64,000 nt of DNA from Anaerolineaceae bacterium UBA4775 (lineage in GTDB: Bacteria > Chloroflexota > Anaerolineae > Anaerolineales > Anaerolineaceae). A model generated the notes under the pieces. It saw nothing but the letters and a program-made list of their open reading frames with translations, was not told the origin of the DNA and did no database searches. The translations under genes were made by a program, and so were the position numbers. Shown here one piece after another: positions 8,731-18,210 of the stretch. The stretch lies in the NCBI GenBank assembly GCA_002403205.1, contig DHHJ01000017.1, positions 20,337 through 84,336 on the forward strand, in the 5' to 3' direction. Numbering within the stretch: the stretch's first letter is position 1; each line of letters opens with the position of its first letter.

Positions 8731-9173
8731 CGTTCTCCATTCATTTCTTCAAAACGGGTGATTTTTTCGCGCCAATCTGCGGGGATGGGGATACTTTTCT
8801 CGGCAACGCTGTCGTAGGTGACCATCACGGAGGTGCCACTGGCCATCGGGATATGCTCCGGGAGGGATTCGATCAGGAAACCGAGGGTGAAGCTCTTGCC
8901 CCCCATCCGGATCAGCCGCAATCCAACGCGGAGCGCTTGCCCAAAGCGGATCGGGGCGTGGTAGTCGATGTCGATATGGGCCACCACCATGCCGGACTGC
9001 ATCCCGCGATCAGGGTGCCAGATGCCGGCTTTTTCATAGTAGCCCAGGCGGGCGCTTTCGAGATAGGTCAGGAAGACGGCATTGTTGACGTGTTCTTGCG
9101 CGTCAAGGTCAGCAAAGCGCACAGTAATGGGGTGATAGTAGGTGAATTCAGGGTTTTCAGTCATCACATTCAT
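8727..9173 (-). CDS. Acyl-CoA thioesterase of the 4-hydroxybenzoyl-CoA (YbgC/FadM) type
   Basis: This single hotdog-fold protein (148 residues) shows the family signature VRFADLDAQEHVNNAVFLTY near residues 18-37, with the Asp in the catalytic position, and GYYEKAG after it. These enzymes hydrolyse acyl-CoA or aromatic-CoA thioesters in the cytoplasm. The start may be Met1 or Met4 (9164); an AGG lies close upstream. It is the first gene of a two-gene unit with the M42 peptidase through a 4-nt overlap. The substrate cannot be judged from sequence. Confidence 0.88.
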   Translation of the reverse strand: MNVMTENPEFTYYHPITVRFADLDAQEHVNNAVFLTYLESARLGYYEKAGIWHPDRGMQSGMVVAHIDIDYHAPIRFGQALRVGLRLIRMGGKSFTLGFLIESLPEHIPMASGTSVMVTYDSVAEKSIPIPADWREKITRFEEMNGER

Positions 9174-9529
9174 CCTGGTATGAGATTTTCGGTTTTCATT
9201 ATAAGCGATTCGGACCGTTTTTTCACTTCAGCCAGCAGTCTTGTCACCTGGCAACCCTGGTTGTGGCAGAATCAGGGTAGATTAACTTTGCCAGACAATT
9301 GGACATTACTACTTTGCCATAACAACTAACGCGTCCGGCTTACAAAACGATCACATCTCTGGTAAAATACCCATGATCATACCGTTTCAGCATGCTTTCG
9401 CTCGGACTTAAATTTCGTGGTTGCTGAACATGTGGTCACCGGTCAAACGCCGAAATCAAGACTGGATATCAAATGAAACGAGGGTCCATCACCGATGGAT
9501 CAGAAAGTCATCAATTGAGGTTTGATACA
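9174..9529. other. Intergenic region with promoter signals for the kinase gene
   Basis: About 350 bp separate the divergent thioesterase and kinase genes. A TGGTAAAATACCC block near 9359-9371 holds a -10-like TAAAAT, and the region is AT-rich around 9230-9330. No conserved RNA or small gene was recognised. Confidence 0.4.
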
Positions 9530-10516
9530 ATGCCATTCCCAATCAAGACTGGTACGGTGCTCCGTAATCGGTATCAGGTCAAAGAAATCATCGGTCAGGG
9601 AGGTATGGGGTGTATTTACCTGGCTGAAGATTTGCGCCTGGAAGGTCGCCTGTGTGCGGTTAAGGAAGTGGAATACGACCTCGCCCTGCCTGAGGAAATG
9701 CTGCAAGAGGCGCGGGATCAGTTCCAGCGCGAGGCGACGATTTTGGCGCGCCTGGACCACCCCAACTTGCCAAAAGTCTCAGACTTTTTCTCGATCCGCG
9801 ATCGGGATTACCTGGTGATGGATTTTGTGCCCGGAAAAGACTTGCGCCAGTTGATGATTGAAGCCCGTCAAAACCAGGCTTTTTTACCCGAGGAAGACGT
9901 CCTCAATTGGGCCAGCCAGCTGGCGGATGCGCTCAAATACCTGCATAATCAGGAAACACCCATTGTGCACCGCGACATCAAGCCCAGCAACCTCAAACTG
10001 ACGCCTAACGGGCTGGTCAAGCTGGTGGACTTTGGTTTGGTCAAGATGCTGGCCCCCGGCGAGGTGACCATCACCATCCTGCAAGGCCAGGGGACAGCGC
10101 TATATACACCCCTCGAGCAGTATGGAGGGGATTCAGGCCATACCGATGCCCGCAGCGATATCTACGCCTTCGGGGGAACCCTCTACCACCTGCTGACGAA
10201 TGAACCGCCCCTCAATGTGCGTGACCGCTTCCTGACCCCGGGCAGCCTGCCCCGCGTCAGGGACATCAACCCGGATGTCAGCCTGCGCACAGAGCGGGCC
10301 ATCCACTGGGCACTCCAGCTCCATCCGGAAGACCGCCCCAAGGATATCGACGCCTTTGTCAAAGCGCTGTTCATCGAAGATGCGCCGATGACGAAAACCT
10401 TCCGCGGGGAACGCATCCAGCCCCGGTTGATCCGCAAACCGGAAAAGATCTTAATCTACCTGGCAGGTTCCTTAATGGTGATCAGTTTTTTACTGACCCT
10501 GATTCGAAACTTCTAA
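9530..10516 (+). CDS. Membrane-anchored Ser/Thr protein kinase (Hanks type)
   Basis: A complete bacterial eukaryotic-like kinase: glycine loop IGQGGMGCIY (about 21-30), ATP lysine CAVKEV (Lys45), catalytic loop HRDIKPSN (147-154), DFG (167-169), activation-segment TPLEQY and DARSDIYAFG in the C-lobe. After the kinase domain come a short basic linker and one membrane helix (about 305-325) with almost no outer domain, unlike PASTA kinases. The ATG at 9530 is preferred because GAGG lies 9 nt upstream; a longer frame begins at 9473. Its targets are unknown, and no phosphatase or FHA gene lies nearby. Confidence 0.93.
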   Translation: MPFPIKTGTVLRNRYQVKEIIGQGGMGCIYLAEDLRLEGRLCAVKEVEYDLALPEEMLQEARDQFQREATILARLDHPNLPKVSDFFSIRDRDYLVMDFVPGKDLRQLMIEARQNQAFLPEEDVLNWASQLADALKYLHNQETPIVHRDIKPSNLKLTPNGLVKLVDFGLVKMLAPGEVTITILQGQGTALYTPLEQYGGDSGHTDARSDIYAFGGTLYHLLTNEPPLNVRDRFLTPGSLPRVRDINPDVSLRTERAIHWALQLHPEDRPKDIDAFVKALFIEDAPMTKTFRGERIQPRLIRKPEKILIYLAGSLMVISFLLTLIRNF

Positions 10517-10569
10517 CCCCCCACCAGTTCACACCAGATGGACTATCTATACCGGCCTGCAGCGCCGGG

Positions 10570-13419
10570 TCAGATTCGATTCCGTTTTGGATAGCGTCCA
10601 TCCGTCCGCATCCACCACACCAGCGCACCAATCCATCCCAGCAGCAATCCGGCGATGACGACTTCGATCACAAAAGATGTCCCTGACTGCTGCATCCAGA
10701 GCTTGGTCCCATCCATACCCAGGTTCAGGAAGGAGTAGGATAGCAAACCCCCCACCAATGTGCACAAGGATGAGCGCAACCCCCAGCGGGAGGAGCCCCA
10801 CCAAAGCAGCCCGATAGCAAAGGTCAAGGCGCTGCCCATGCCCATCACAAGCACACCAAATGCCCAATCGCCCAGCGAGGGATAATCCACCAAGACAGGT
10901 TCAGGGGTGCTGGTAGGTGTGGGCTGCAGTGTGGGCATAACCGTCGGCGTGGGCATTTCTGTCGGCGATGGTGAAAGGCCTGGCGTGGGTGTAAAGGCAA
11001 AGAAGGACGTGATGCCTTCTGGCGAAATGTTGATCTGCAAGGTCTCGGATTGGGTGGCAGGACCGCTGGAGGCGGTGATATCCATGCCCCCGGCCGATTC
11101 GATGCGATAATTAAAGAATGCCACGCCCCCCACGGTTGGGGATTCAAAGAGCTGGGTGATGCCCGGCTCGCCCGAGATCCTGAAGTTGAAGCGCACGCTG
11201 GTGCCGTCGGGAACCACATTTTGGTTATGATCAACAATCTGCGATGTGCGAATCGTGATCGTATCACCCACATTGAAGATTGGCAGCGGGGTGGGTTCAG
11301 GTGTCGCTGTGGCAGCAGGTGTGGCGGTTTCGGACGTTTCTTGGAGGTCAGGCGCGTCACCGACCGTTTCCTCTGGCAAGACAAGCTCCAGCCGGATGAT
11401 CTGGTTCGGATTGGGCGATGTCGTCAATCCCAGGTCGTAGCCTGCCGCATTCAGCGAAACAGGCAACGCGCCAGGCGGATCATACTCTTGCATGAGCACA
11501 CGGGCCGCCACATCCAGGAAAGCGGGCGCATTGCTGAACAGGGCATAATAAGCAGTCACCTTGGAGATATCCGTAGCGTCCAGGTAGTTTGGAGGCCCCA
11601 TGGTGAACACGATCACGTTCTTTCCAGAGAAGATTTCAGGACGTTCGTCCAGTATACGCTGTAAAGCATTTGATGAGGGGTATTGCGGTGAGAGATCCAG
11701 CGCATTGAACACAACCCAATCGGCGGCGTTCAGGTTTGAGGCGAGCAATTCCACGGTTTCGTTTTCAAAATTGTCCAGAAATTGGTTCAACTGCCCAAAG
11801 GTGTAGGAAGCCAGCCTGTTATGGAGAATCTGCCCTCCGGCTTGAGGCCCATACAGGCCGACCAGGGCATTTGCCAGCGCTGTGGTGCTGACAGCAGGTA
11901 ACTGAGGACAGGTATCACACTGGGAAACGGTGCGCACATCGGTGAAGATGACAATGCTGTGATACCATTGCGGCGCTTCGGTTAAAACCGAATCCAGTTC
12001 CTGGGCGCTGGGGCTGATCAGTGTGACCGCTGCTTGAGCGACATCAAAGGTGACTTCATGGGCTTCTCCCAGCGATTCAAGCGTGCCGGGAATATTGCTG
12101 ACTCGCGAGAATGCAAAGTCGCCATAAATGGCCAGCTTCGCTTCCAAAATCCGCAAGACGGAGGCGTCCACCCGGCGAGCAAAGGCTGAATCTTCCCTGT
12201 ATTTTTGAACAAAGGAGTCGATTGTGGCTGTGAGGGTTGTGAATGCGTCCGGGTCACCTGTGCCGATGAAATTATCAACAAACAGGAGGTCGTTTCCAGC
12301 TAAAAATGCGTTGCGCGCGACCTGTCGGGCATCAAAATTGATATCATTCGGGTCAAAGAACCGCTTGACCGCGCCGCTGCCGAGATTTTCACTGACCAGC
12401 AGGCCGCCTGACTCCCGCCAGGAGCTGAACTCGGGCAGTGATATCACCTGCTGAAGCGCAATGGCATCAAAACTGATCGGCCGGGTGGTCGCCCGGATGT
12501 TGCCCTGGAAGCCCTGGTAACGGTTGTGGGACACCATCAGCCCGTTGACCCGGGCTGGATCGGCAGGAGCAGGTGCAGTGACGGCGAAATACGGCACCAG
12601 CTCACCCTGTTTGAGCTGCTCCAGGGACTTTCTGACAGTGGAAACTTCCATCTCCGGTGACCGATCGGAATTGCCAGTACCCGGGAAGTTTTGCGCAACA
12701 ACCAGCATGCGGTTGCTGCTGCCTGTGTGCAGGCCGCTGATGAAGGCTTTACTCATCTCGCCAACCCAGTAGGGGTTACCGCCGAAAGCGTTCACACCCA
12801 AAGAAGCCGCAGCCTCACTGTTGGCCAGTTCGAGCACGTCTAAATTGGGTCCCAAATACAGGTTGAACCCCAGGGCACCTAATTCGTATCCCAAAGCCTC
12901 GCCCACCCGGTTCGCCAGGGTCAGGTCCCATGTGGCGCCAACTGCCAACTGAGAGGGCATCTCGGTCAGATCCGAAAGGATTTGATCACCCGGGTACCCA
13001 TTCCCCAGTTGTTGCAAGCCAATCAGCAACGGCACATAGGTTTGTCCGGTGGAATGCCCGGTATCTTCGATGTCGATCACCTGGGAGGAGGATTCCCATA
13101 CCAACTCTTGCAGCGCCTGGGTTAACAAGCGGGCTGAGAGGGCTGTCTCCTCATCGGTGAAATTATTGTTATCCGCGCTGAGCACCACCCCGCCCACATG
13201 GTAATCGCTGAGCAAAGTGTAGATGTCCGATCCTTCTTCCACTGCTGTGCCATCAAAGGTGACCAGGAAAAGCTGGCCTACCTTTTCCTCTGCGCTCATG
13301 GTTTGCAGGAGCGCTTCGGCTCTTGAGGATTCCTGGGCGCGCACAGTCAGCACACCCGGGCTGACCAGGATCAGCACCAGGGCGCAGAAGAGGCGAACCC
13401 ACAGCGATAATTTCTTCAC
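10570..13419 (-). CDS. Secreted GH3-like protein with lost catalytic residues, C-terminal membrane segments
   Basis: A signal peptide (about 1-28) is followed by a GH3/NagZ-like N-terminal barrel (AEEKVGQLFLVTFDG, GGVVLSADN, LGPNLDVL), a large middle region, a Thr-Pro linker, an Ig-like segment (about 700-800), a second Thr-Pro linker and three membrane helices at the end. NagZ enzymes carry KHFPGHG with DSH, and SDD for the nucleophile. Here these read QNFPGTG, DRS and SEN, so the substrate Lys-His pair, the His-Asp dyad and the nucleophile Asp are all altered. The 949-residue protein is therefore probably not an active hexosaminidase and may bind glycan. It overlaps the GDPD gene by 4 nt. 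Confidence 0.8.
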   Translation of the reverse strand: MKKLSLWVRLFCALVLILVSPGVLTVRAQESSRAEALLQTMSAEEKVGQLFLVTFDGTAVEEGSDIYTLLSDYHVGGVVLSADNNNFTDEETALSARLLTQALQELVWESSSQVIDIEDTGHSTGQTYVPLLIGLQQLGNGYPGDQILSDLTEMPSQLAVGATWDLTLANRVGEALGYELGALGFNLYLGPNLDVLELANSEAAASLGVNAFGGNPYWVGEMSKAFISGLHTGSSNRMLVVAQNFPGTGNSDRSPEMEVSTVRKSLEQLKQGELVPYFAVTAPAPADPARVNGLMVSHNRYQGFQGNIRATTRPISFDAIALQQVISLPEFSSWRESGGLLVSENLGSGAVKRFFDPNDINFDARQVARNAFLAGNDLLFVDNFIGTGDPDAFTTLTATIDSFVQKYREDSAFARRVDASVLRILEAKLAIYGDFAFSRVSNIPGTLESLGEAHEVTFDVAQAAVTLISPSAQELDSVLTEAPQWYHSIVIFTDVRTVSQCDTCPQLPAVSTTALANALVGLYGPQAGGQILHNRLASYTFGQLNQFLDNFENETVELLASNLNAADWVVFNALDLSPQYPSSNALQRILDERPEIFSGKNVIVFTMGPPNYLDATDISKVTAYYALFSNAPAFLDVAARVLMQEYDPPGALPVSLNAAGYDLGLTTSPNPNQIIRLELVLPEETVGDAPDLQETSETATPAATATPEPTPLPIFNVGDTITIRTSQIVDHNQNVVPDGTSVRFNFRISGEPGITQLFESPTVGGVAFFNYRIESAGGMDITASSGPATQSETLQINISPEGITSFFAFTPTPGLSPSPTEMPTPTVMPTLQPTPTSTPEPVLVDYPSLGDWAFGVLVMGMGSALTFAIGLLWWGSSRWGLRSSLCTLVGGLLSYSFLNLGMDGTKLWMQQSGTSFVIEVVIAGLLLGWIGALVWWMRTDGRYPKRNRI

Positions 13420-14123
13420 GTGGCAGCCTCCAGGGCCTGGCGTGCGGACTGGGGGTCATTGGTGATCAGACTGTCAACGCCTAGAGCAGCCAGCCGGTGG
13501 ATTTCGTCTGGGTCATCGACCGTCCATACGTTAACCTGGTGCTGCCGGGCTTTTTGGGCCGCGACCAGGGCCTGGTCTACATCTGTAAAATAGGGATGAA
13601 GAGCATCATACCGAAACAGCCGCCACAGCCATAAATCGGCTTTACCAGGCACAGTCAACAAACCCAACGGCACACCCGGACAGTGCCGGCGAACCCGCCC
13701 CAAATTGAAAGGATTAAATGTGGAAATGATCACCGATTCGATTAACGCTTCCGTTTTCACCAGCTGCGCGGTCAGAACCGGCAAAGCGTCAAACGGGGTG
13801 GCGTAATTTTTCAATTCAATGTTGATCAGTATCTGGCCCCCAAAGGCATCCAAAACCTGTTTCAAGGTTGGGATTTGCTCGCCCATGCCCGCATCCAGCG
13901 CCAGGAGCTGCGCCAGGGTCAGGTCCCTGACCCGGCCGGACCCGTTGGTGGTGCGTTCCAGCGTATCATCGTGGATCACAACGAGCTGCTTATCCTTTGA
14001 GAGCATCACATCCAGCTCAATGCCGTCAGCCCCCTGGTCTAAGGCAAGTTGAAAAGCCGCCATGGTATTCTCGGGTGCGTGTGCACTCGCACCTCGGTGG
14101 GCAATGATGCTTGGGTTTGGCAT
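13416..14123 (-). CDS. Glycerophosphodiester phosphodiesterase
   Basis: GDPD enzymes hydrolyse deacylated phospholipids to glycerol-3-phosphate and an alcohol. The 235-residue protein has the full core: IAHRGASAHAPENT (His9, Arg10), GADGIELDVMLSKD with the metal Glu and Asp, VIHDDTLERTT with the catalytic His, and INIELKN. No signal peptide is seen, so it probably acts in the cytoplasm. The ATG at 14123 is chosen because AGGAG lies 7 nt upstream; the longer frame has no ribosome site. Its end overlaps the start of the GH3-like gene (ATGA, 13416-13419), so it is the first gene of that pair. Confidence 0.92.
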   Translation of the reverse strand: MPNPSIIAHRGASAHAPENTMAAFQLALDQGADGIELDVMLSKDKQLVVIHDDTLERTTNGSGRVRDLTLAQLLALDAGMGEQIPTLKQVLDAFGGQILINIELKNYATPFDALPVLTAQLVKTEALIESVIISTFNPFNLGRVRRHCPGVPLGLLTVPGKADLWLWRLFRYDALHPYFTDVDQALVAAQKARQHQVNVWTVDDPDEIHRLAALGVDSLITNDPQSARQALEAAT

Positions 14124-14263
14124 TTTTCTTCTCCTAACGTGCCTTATTATAGCACGCAGGGCTGACCCTGTAACCCCCTGCTGACACCCCTTGCTCCCAC
14201 GGGCGCTGAGCGGCCAGGGCTGGATTATAATTAGCCTGCCCTCAATGAACCGGGAGAAAACCC

Positions 14264-15343
14264 ATGCCTGAATCCTTAATTTATCCTGTTGATGCTCTGA
14301 AAGCCTACGTGGCAAGCTACTTTACCGCGCTGGATGTCCCTGAAATTGATGCCCATATCGCGGCCGATGTGCTCGTCTCCGCCGATCTGCGCGGGATCAA
14401 CTCCCATGGCGTGATCAGGCTGTACAGCTATTATGGCGACCGCCTGCTCAAAGGGCAGATCAACCCGTATTCTCCCCTGAGTGTGCTCAAGGAAAGTCCG
14501 GCAACCCTGGCCCTGGACGGCGGCAATGGGCTTGGCCAGGTGGTGGGTTACCGGGCCATGTCCCGCTGCATCGAGCTGGCTGAAAAAGCGGGGTTAGCCA
14601 TCACCACCGTGCGCAACAGCAACCACTATGGCATTGCCGGCTACTATGCCATGATGGCCCTGCCAGAGGACATGATCGGGATCAGCCTGACCAACTCCCA
14701 GCCCTTGGTGGCAGCAACCTTCGGCCTTCCGGCGGTGCTGGGCACCAACCCCATCGCCGTGGCCATGCCTGCTGGCAAACAAAAGCCCTTCGTGCTGGAT
14801 ATGGCCACCAGCATCGTCACCATTGGGCGCATCGCTGTGCATGAAAAATCGGGCCAGCCGATCCCTGCAGGCTGGGGCATCAACGCCCAGGGCGAACTGA
14901 CCCGCGATCCCGCCGAAGTGCGCCATGGCGGCGCCTTGCTGCCCCTGGGCGGCCCGGCAGAATTGCGCGGGTATAAGGGCTATGGGCTGTCGCTGCTGGT
15001 GGATCTGCTCTCAGGCGTGCTTTCCGGGGCTGCCTTTGGCACCGGTGTAGGCCATCCTTCACACAGGGGCAATGCAGATGTCGGCCATTTCTTTGCGGCC
15101 ATCAAGATTGATAACTTCCGCCCAGTTGACGAGTTCAAAGCCAATATGGATGACTATATCCGCGCGTTAAAGGACACACCAAAACTACCCGGGCAGGAGC
15201 GAATTTTTGTTCACGGCGAAAAGGAATTTGAAAAGGCTGAAAAATACCAGTCCGAAGGCGTCCCCCTGCTGGTGGAAATTGTCGACGCGCTCATCGAGGC
15301 CGGAAAAGCTGCCGGTGTGCCCTTTGACCTCAAACCGCTCTAA
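14264..15343 (+). CDS. Malate/L-lactate dehydrogenase family NAD(P) oxidoreductase (Ldh2 type)
   Basis: This 359-residue protein belongs to the Ldh2/MDH2 family, which is unrelated to classical Rossmann malate dehydrogenases. It shows DLRGINSHGVIRL near 42-54, the GNGLGQVVG loop near 90, SNHYGIAGYY near 119-128, and the NAD-binding segment GTNPIAVAMPAG near 160-171. Members reduce 2-oxoacids such as pyruvate, oxaloacetate, ureidoglycolate-derived or sulfo-acids, and the substrate here is unknown. Ribosome site GGGAG is 7 nt upstream of the ATG. It is convergent with the ICMT-like gene, 12 bp away. Confidence 0.9.
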   Translation: MPESLIYPVDALKAYVASYFTALDVPEIDAHIAADVLVSADLRGINSHGVIRLYSYYGDRLLKGQINPYSPLSVLKESPATLALDGGNGLGQVVGYRAMSRCIELAEKAGLAITTVRNSNHYGIAGYYAMMALPEDMIGISLTNSQPLVAATFGLPAVLGTNPIAVAMPAGKQKPFVLDMATSIVTIGRIAVHEKSGQPIPAGWGINAQGELTRDPAEVRHGGALLPLGGPAELRGYKGYGLSLLVDLLSGVLSGAAFGTGVGHPSHRGNADVGHFFAAIKIDNFRPVDEFKANMDDYIRALKDTPKLPGQERIFVHGEKEFEKAEKYQSEGVPLLVEIVDALIEAGKAAGVPFDLKPL

Positions 15344-15355
15344 ACAAGCACCGCT

Positions 15356-15961
15356 TTAGAAGATCTTCAACCCGGGGATGATCCTGGGGACATCCCGCTG
15401 GTATTGCCGGTAGGCTTCACCATGAATCGCCACCAGTTTCCGTTCTTCGGGTATCGTGCCGATGATGAAATACAGGCTGCTGGCGATCACAAAGGCCAGG
15501 ACTAAATCGGTCATGTAGGGGAACAGCCAAAACATGACCAGGCTGAAGAAATACAAAGGGTGCCTGACCCAGCGATAAAACCCCCGGGTGACCAATTCGT
15601 TGCGCTGTTCAATATCCGGTTGGGTCAGCTGGCGCAAGCCGATAAAAGCCAGGGTATCCACTTGTAGCACGGTGACCAGCAACCCGAGCAGGGCCAAAAC
15701 TTGCAGGGAGAGCGTGAGATATAGCCACGGGGTGGGGATGACCCATAGCACTTGCGCTGGCAACAAGGCCACCATCGCCAGGACGGGGAGCAACGTCAGC
15801 CCGGCAATCCCTACGAAGATCAGGCGGTAATAGCGCCGGATGCCTTTGCCAGCGATACGTTCCGCCATGTCTTTGGTGGAAATGGCGGCCAGCCAGGAAT
15901 GCAGCGCGCTCCAGGCGCCCATGGAAACAAAGACCACAAGGCCGTGCGGTAGGTTAAACAT
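15356..15961 (-). CDS. Isoprenylcysteine carboxyl methyltransferase-like membrane protein (NnrU/PEMT-like)
   Basis: The 201-residue protein has about five membrane helices and, toward the C-terminus, the ICMT/PEMT hallmark GFYRWVRHPLYF (about 128-139) followed by EERKLVAIHGEAYRQYQRDV (about 172-191), which bind SAM and the methyl acceptor in the membrane. Bacterial members methylate small isoprenoid or lipid substrates or are uncharacterised. No signal peptide cleavage is expected. A -10-like TAAACT lies just before the ATG, suggesting a very short leader. Confidence 0.82.
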   Translation of the reverse strand: MFNLPHGLVVFVSMGAWSALHSWLAAISTKDMAERIAGKGIRRYYRLIFVGIAGLTLLPVLAMVALLPAQVLWVIPTPWLYLTLSLQVLALLGLLVTVLQVDTLAFIGLRQLTQPDIEQRNELVTRGFYRWVRHPLYFFSLVMFWLFPYMTDLVLAFVIASSLYFIIGTIPEERKLVAIHGEAYRQYQRDVPRIIPGLKIF

Positions 15962-16361
15962 GGGTTTAGTTTATCTGATTTGCGCCTAATTCTCAATATT
16001 CGCACAGCACGCGTTGATCAAGCGCAATAACGCCCCATGCCTTCAGAGGGGCAGGGCATGGCACGCTGTTAAATGGCTTTCAACCAAGCCGGGCCGCATC
16101 CGGTTAACGGTGAAGCACCCTGAAAGGTTCAAACGTGGAAAAAATTTGGCCCTTTCTCCAGCGTTACACCTGCATTTACCCGGTAATTTTCCCCGCTGCG
16201 AACCTCTTTTCACATTAAATCCCCTTCTCGCTGTCTAAAAAAGCCAATTTAACCTTAAAAAATGCGTGAGTCTGCCCCTTTGCCTTGTAATTTAGAACTT
16301 ATGTGCTATACTGTGGGTAAATATACGAACTTTTGTTCTATTATCAGGAAACAGGTGAGCC
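15962..16361. other. 400-bp intergenic region
   Basis: This holds the promoter of the transglycosylase gene near its right end (see the separate entry). The rest has a short G/C-rich block (CCCCATGCCTTCAGAGGGGC) but no convincing gene; the ORF starting at 16014 has no ribosome site and no recognisable product. Confidence 0.4.
16285..16338 (+). promoter_or_regulatory. Promoter with overlapping GAAC-N4-GTTC box
   Basis: TTGTAA (16285-16290) and TATACT (16307-16312) are 16 nt apart. Just downstream, CGAACTTTTGTTC contains GAAC (16327-16330) and GTTC (16335-16338) with a 4-nt spacer, the arrangement of the LexA box known in Firmicutes and Actinobacteria. It would lie about +8 to +19. Whether LexA of this organism uses that box is not known. 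Confidence 0.5.
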
Positions 16362-16982
16362 ATGCGAAGAATCATCGTCGTCCCGGCCATATTGATAGGG
16401 TGCCTGATCGTGATCTGGGTGGGCACGGTGGCTGCCGCACAAATGCCGCCCCAGGCGCTGTTGGCGCCCACCCTCACGGCGGTTGCTGAGTCCCAGTCTG
16501 CCTCGCAGACGGCAGTCCTCGCCCTGGCGCAGCCATCAGCGGCTCACAATCCGGAGGAGGGGCCCGCCTGTTCGCTGCCCGCGAGCTTCCCGCCGACCGT
16601 CCTGCGCTGGTGCCCGGCCATTGAGGCCAACGCCTATCAGACCGGCCTGCCTGCCAGTCTGATCGCGGCCGTCGTCCTGCAGGAGAGCGGCGGTGACCCG
16701 CAGGCCTATTCCCACAGCGGCGCAGTGGGATTGATGCAGATCATGCCCCGTGACGGGCTGGCAGCAGAGTTCATGTGCATCAACGGGCCCTGTTTTGCCT
16801 CTCGCCCCACAATCGCTGAGCTGGAGGACCCAGATTTCAACCTCGCTTATGGCAGCCGAATGCTGGCCGACCTGGTCACAAAACATGGTTCCTACCGTGA
16901 GGGCTTGTTCCGCTATGGACCGATGGATATGGGTTATGCCTATGCAGATCGGGTTTTGAGTATCTGGGAAACCTACCGCTAA
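16362..16982 (+). CDS. Lytic transglycosylase (SLT domain), secreted or anchored
   Basis: An N-terminal hydrophobic segment (about 3-26) acts as signal or anchor. The soluble-lytic-transglycosylase fold follows: PASLIAAVVLQESGGDPQA with the catalytic Glu108, then SGAVGLMQIMP, and NLAYGSRMLADL near the end. Such enzymes cleave peptidoglycan glycan strands with formation of 1,6-anhydro-MurNAc. Four Cys residues (70, 84 and a CINGPC pair) could form disulfides outside the cell. The 206-residue length suits a single-domain enzyme. The upstream LexA-like box hints at stress control. Confidence 0.9.
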   Translation: MRRIIVVPAILIGCLIVIWVGTVAAAQMPPQALLAPTLTAVAESQSASQTAVLALAQPSAAHNPEEGPACSLPASFPPTVLRWCPAIEANAYQTGLPASLIAAVVLQESGGDPQAYSHSGAVGLMQIMPRDGLAAEFMCINGPCFASRPTIAELEDPDFNLAYGSRMLADLVTKHGSYREGLFRYGPMDMGYAYADRVLSIWETYR

Positions 16983-17110
16983 GCAGTGGGTCTGCCCCGT
17001 TTACCCCCATAACCCCTGTCGGATGTTCTGAGCGCGTTGCACAGGTTTACCACCTAGCCTTGCGGTGAAAAGGCGAATTTTTCCCCTTCGAAGCGCCTAT
17101 TTTGAATGCA

Positions 17111-18007
17111 TTACGCATCCTTGATGCGGAAATCGTAGATACCGTCCCGGTATTCCCAAGTGCGGCCGCAGCCTTCACAGGTCAAATTGTGGTCTGCGCC
17201 CGGCAATGCCGTCTGGCAGGCTGGACATTGGAAGAGGGCACGGCCCTCAGCCCGCTGCCCAGGTCTTCCGATGGCACAGGTGCGCACGAATACACTGGGC
17301 GTGACCTGCACCAACGCCCCCGTCCACTGTAGCAGCGCATCCAGCCTGACGAGAATGGGCAGCGGGATGACCCTTTTCAACGCGCCCACCCTGAAATGCG
17401 AGACGGTCAATTGCCGATCGATGGAAAAATCCGCTGCCGCCAGGTAGCCGCGCACGGCTTTAGGGTGAAAATCAAAGTTCAGGGCGGCAAATTCCACCGG
17501 TTCGGGATTGTAAGGGCTCCAATCCTGACCCCCGACCAGGTAGCGCAGCATGGCTTTGATATTGCGCTTGTTGGCAAACTCCAAAATGAACACGCCTTGC
17601 GGCGCCATCACTCTCCGCACCTGCGAGAGGGCCAGGGCCGGCTCGGCCATGTGGTGCAGGGTGCGAATCATGGTGGCCCCGTCAAAGCGGCCGTCAACAA
17701 ACGGCAGCCGGTAGACGTCTGCAGCCACATACAGGTAGCGCTGCGATGCCCCCAGGCGCCCACGCGCCTGCTCGAGCTGGGTGCGGGAGTAATCCAGCAG
17801 GGCAATCCGTTGGTAATTGGCATAGCGGTTCGTGTTGCGCCCTGCGCCAGCGCCCAATTCCAGCATAAACTCGCCCTTGGGGGGCAACAGCCGCTTGAGC
17901 GCGATCGCCTCAACGGCGTCTTCGTAAGCACGGCCGCCGGCATCCCAAAAACTGTGCTGGTAGTCAGAACCTTCGTAATCGCAAACGGGCGGTGTGGGTG
18001 TGTCCAT
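17111..18007 (-). CDS. Class I SAM-dependent methyltransferase with C-terminal zinc ribbon
   Basis: A type-11 methyltransferase core is visible: FMLELGAGAGRNTNRYANY (motif I), YVAADVYRLPFVDGRFDGA (motif II/III), and TLHHMAEPALALSQVRRVM. The final ~45 residues contain CPAC and CEGC, a zinc-ribbon pair typical of a Trm112-like or tRNA-binding tail. About 298 residues from the ATG at 18007; a TTG at 18043 gives a longer form. The substrate is unknown: ubiquinone-like, tRNA or small-molecule methylation are all possible. It lies beside the SRP RNA gene, on the same strand. Confidence 0.85.
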   Translation of the reverse strand: MDTPTPPVCDYEGSDYQHSFWDAGGRAYEDAVEAIALKRLLPPKGEFMLELGAGAGRNTNRYANYQRIALLDYSRTQLEQARGRLGASQRYLYVAADVYRLPFVDGRFDGATMIRTLHHMAEPALALSQVRRVMAPQGVFILEFANKRNIKAMLRYLVGGQDWSPYNPEPVEFAALNFDFHPKAVRGYLAAADFSIDRQLTVSHFRVGALKRVIPLPILVRLDALLQWTGALVQVTPSVFVRTCAIGRPGQRAEGRALFQCPACQTALPGADHNLTCEGCGRTWEYRDGIYDFRIKDA

Positions 18008-18210
18008 GTGATCGGTTATATCATTAATTGGCCCAGCCTTCAATGCCAGCCAGAAGTAATCTACCCTTAAGGCCGCTCATCCGGCGAGCCACTGCCCTGA
18101 TTTTCACGGTAATTATTATTAATTTAATATTAATGTCCTCAATCAACGCCGCCTGGTGCCCCGTTTAGCGTTCTTAGGATAAATTAATATTCGTTCAACG
18201 GCGAGCAATA

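Noticed and set aside
16014..16238. Short ORF before the transglycosylase gene
   Set aside because: No ribosome site, no conserved motif, low-quality composition.
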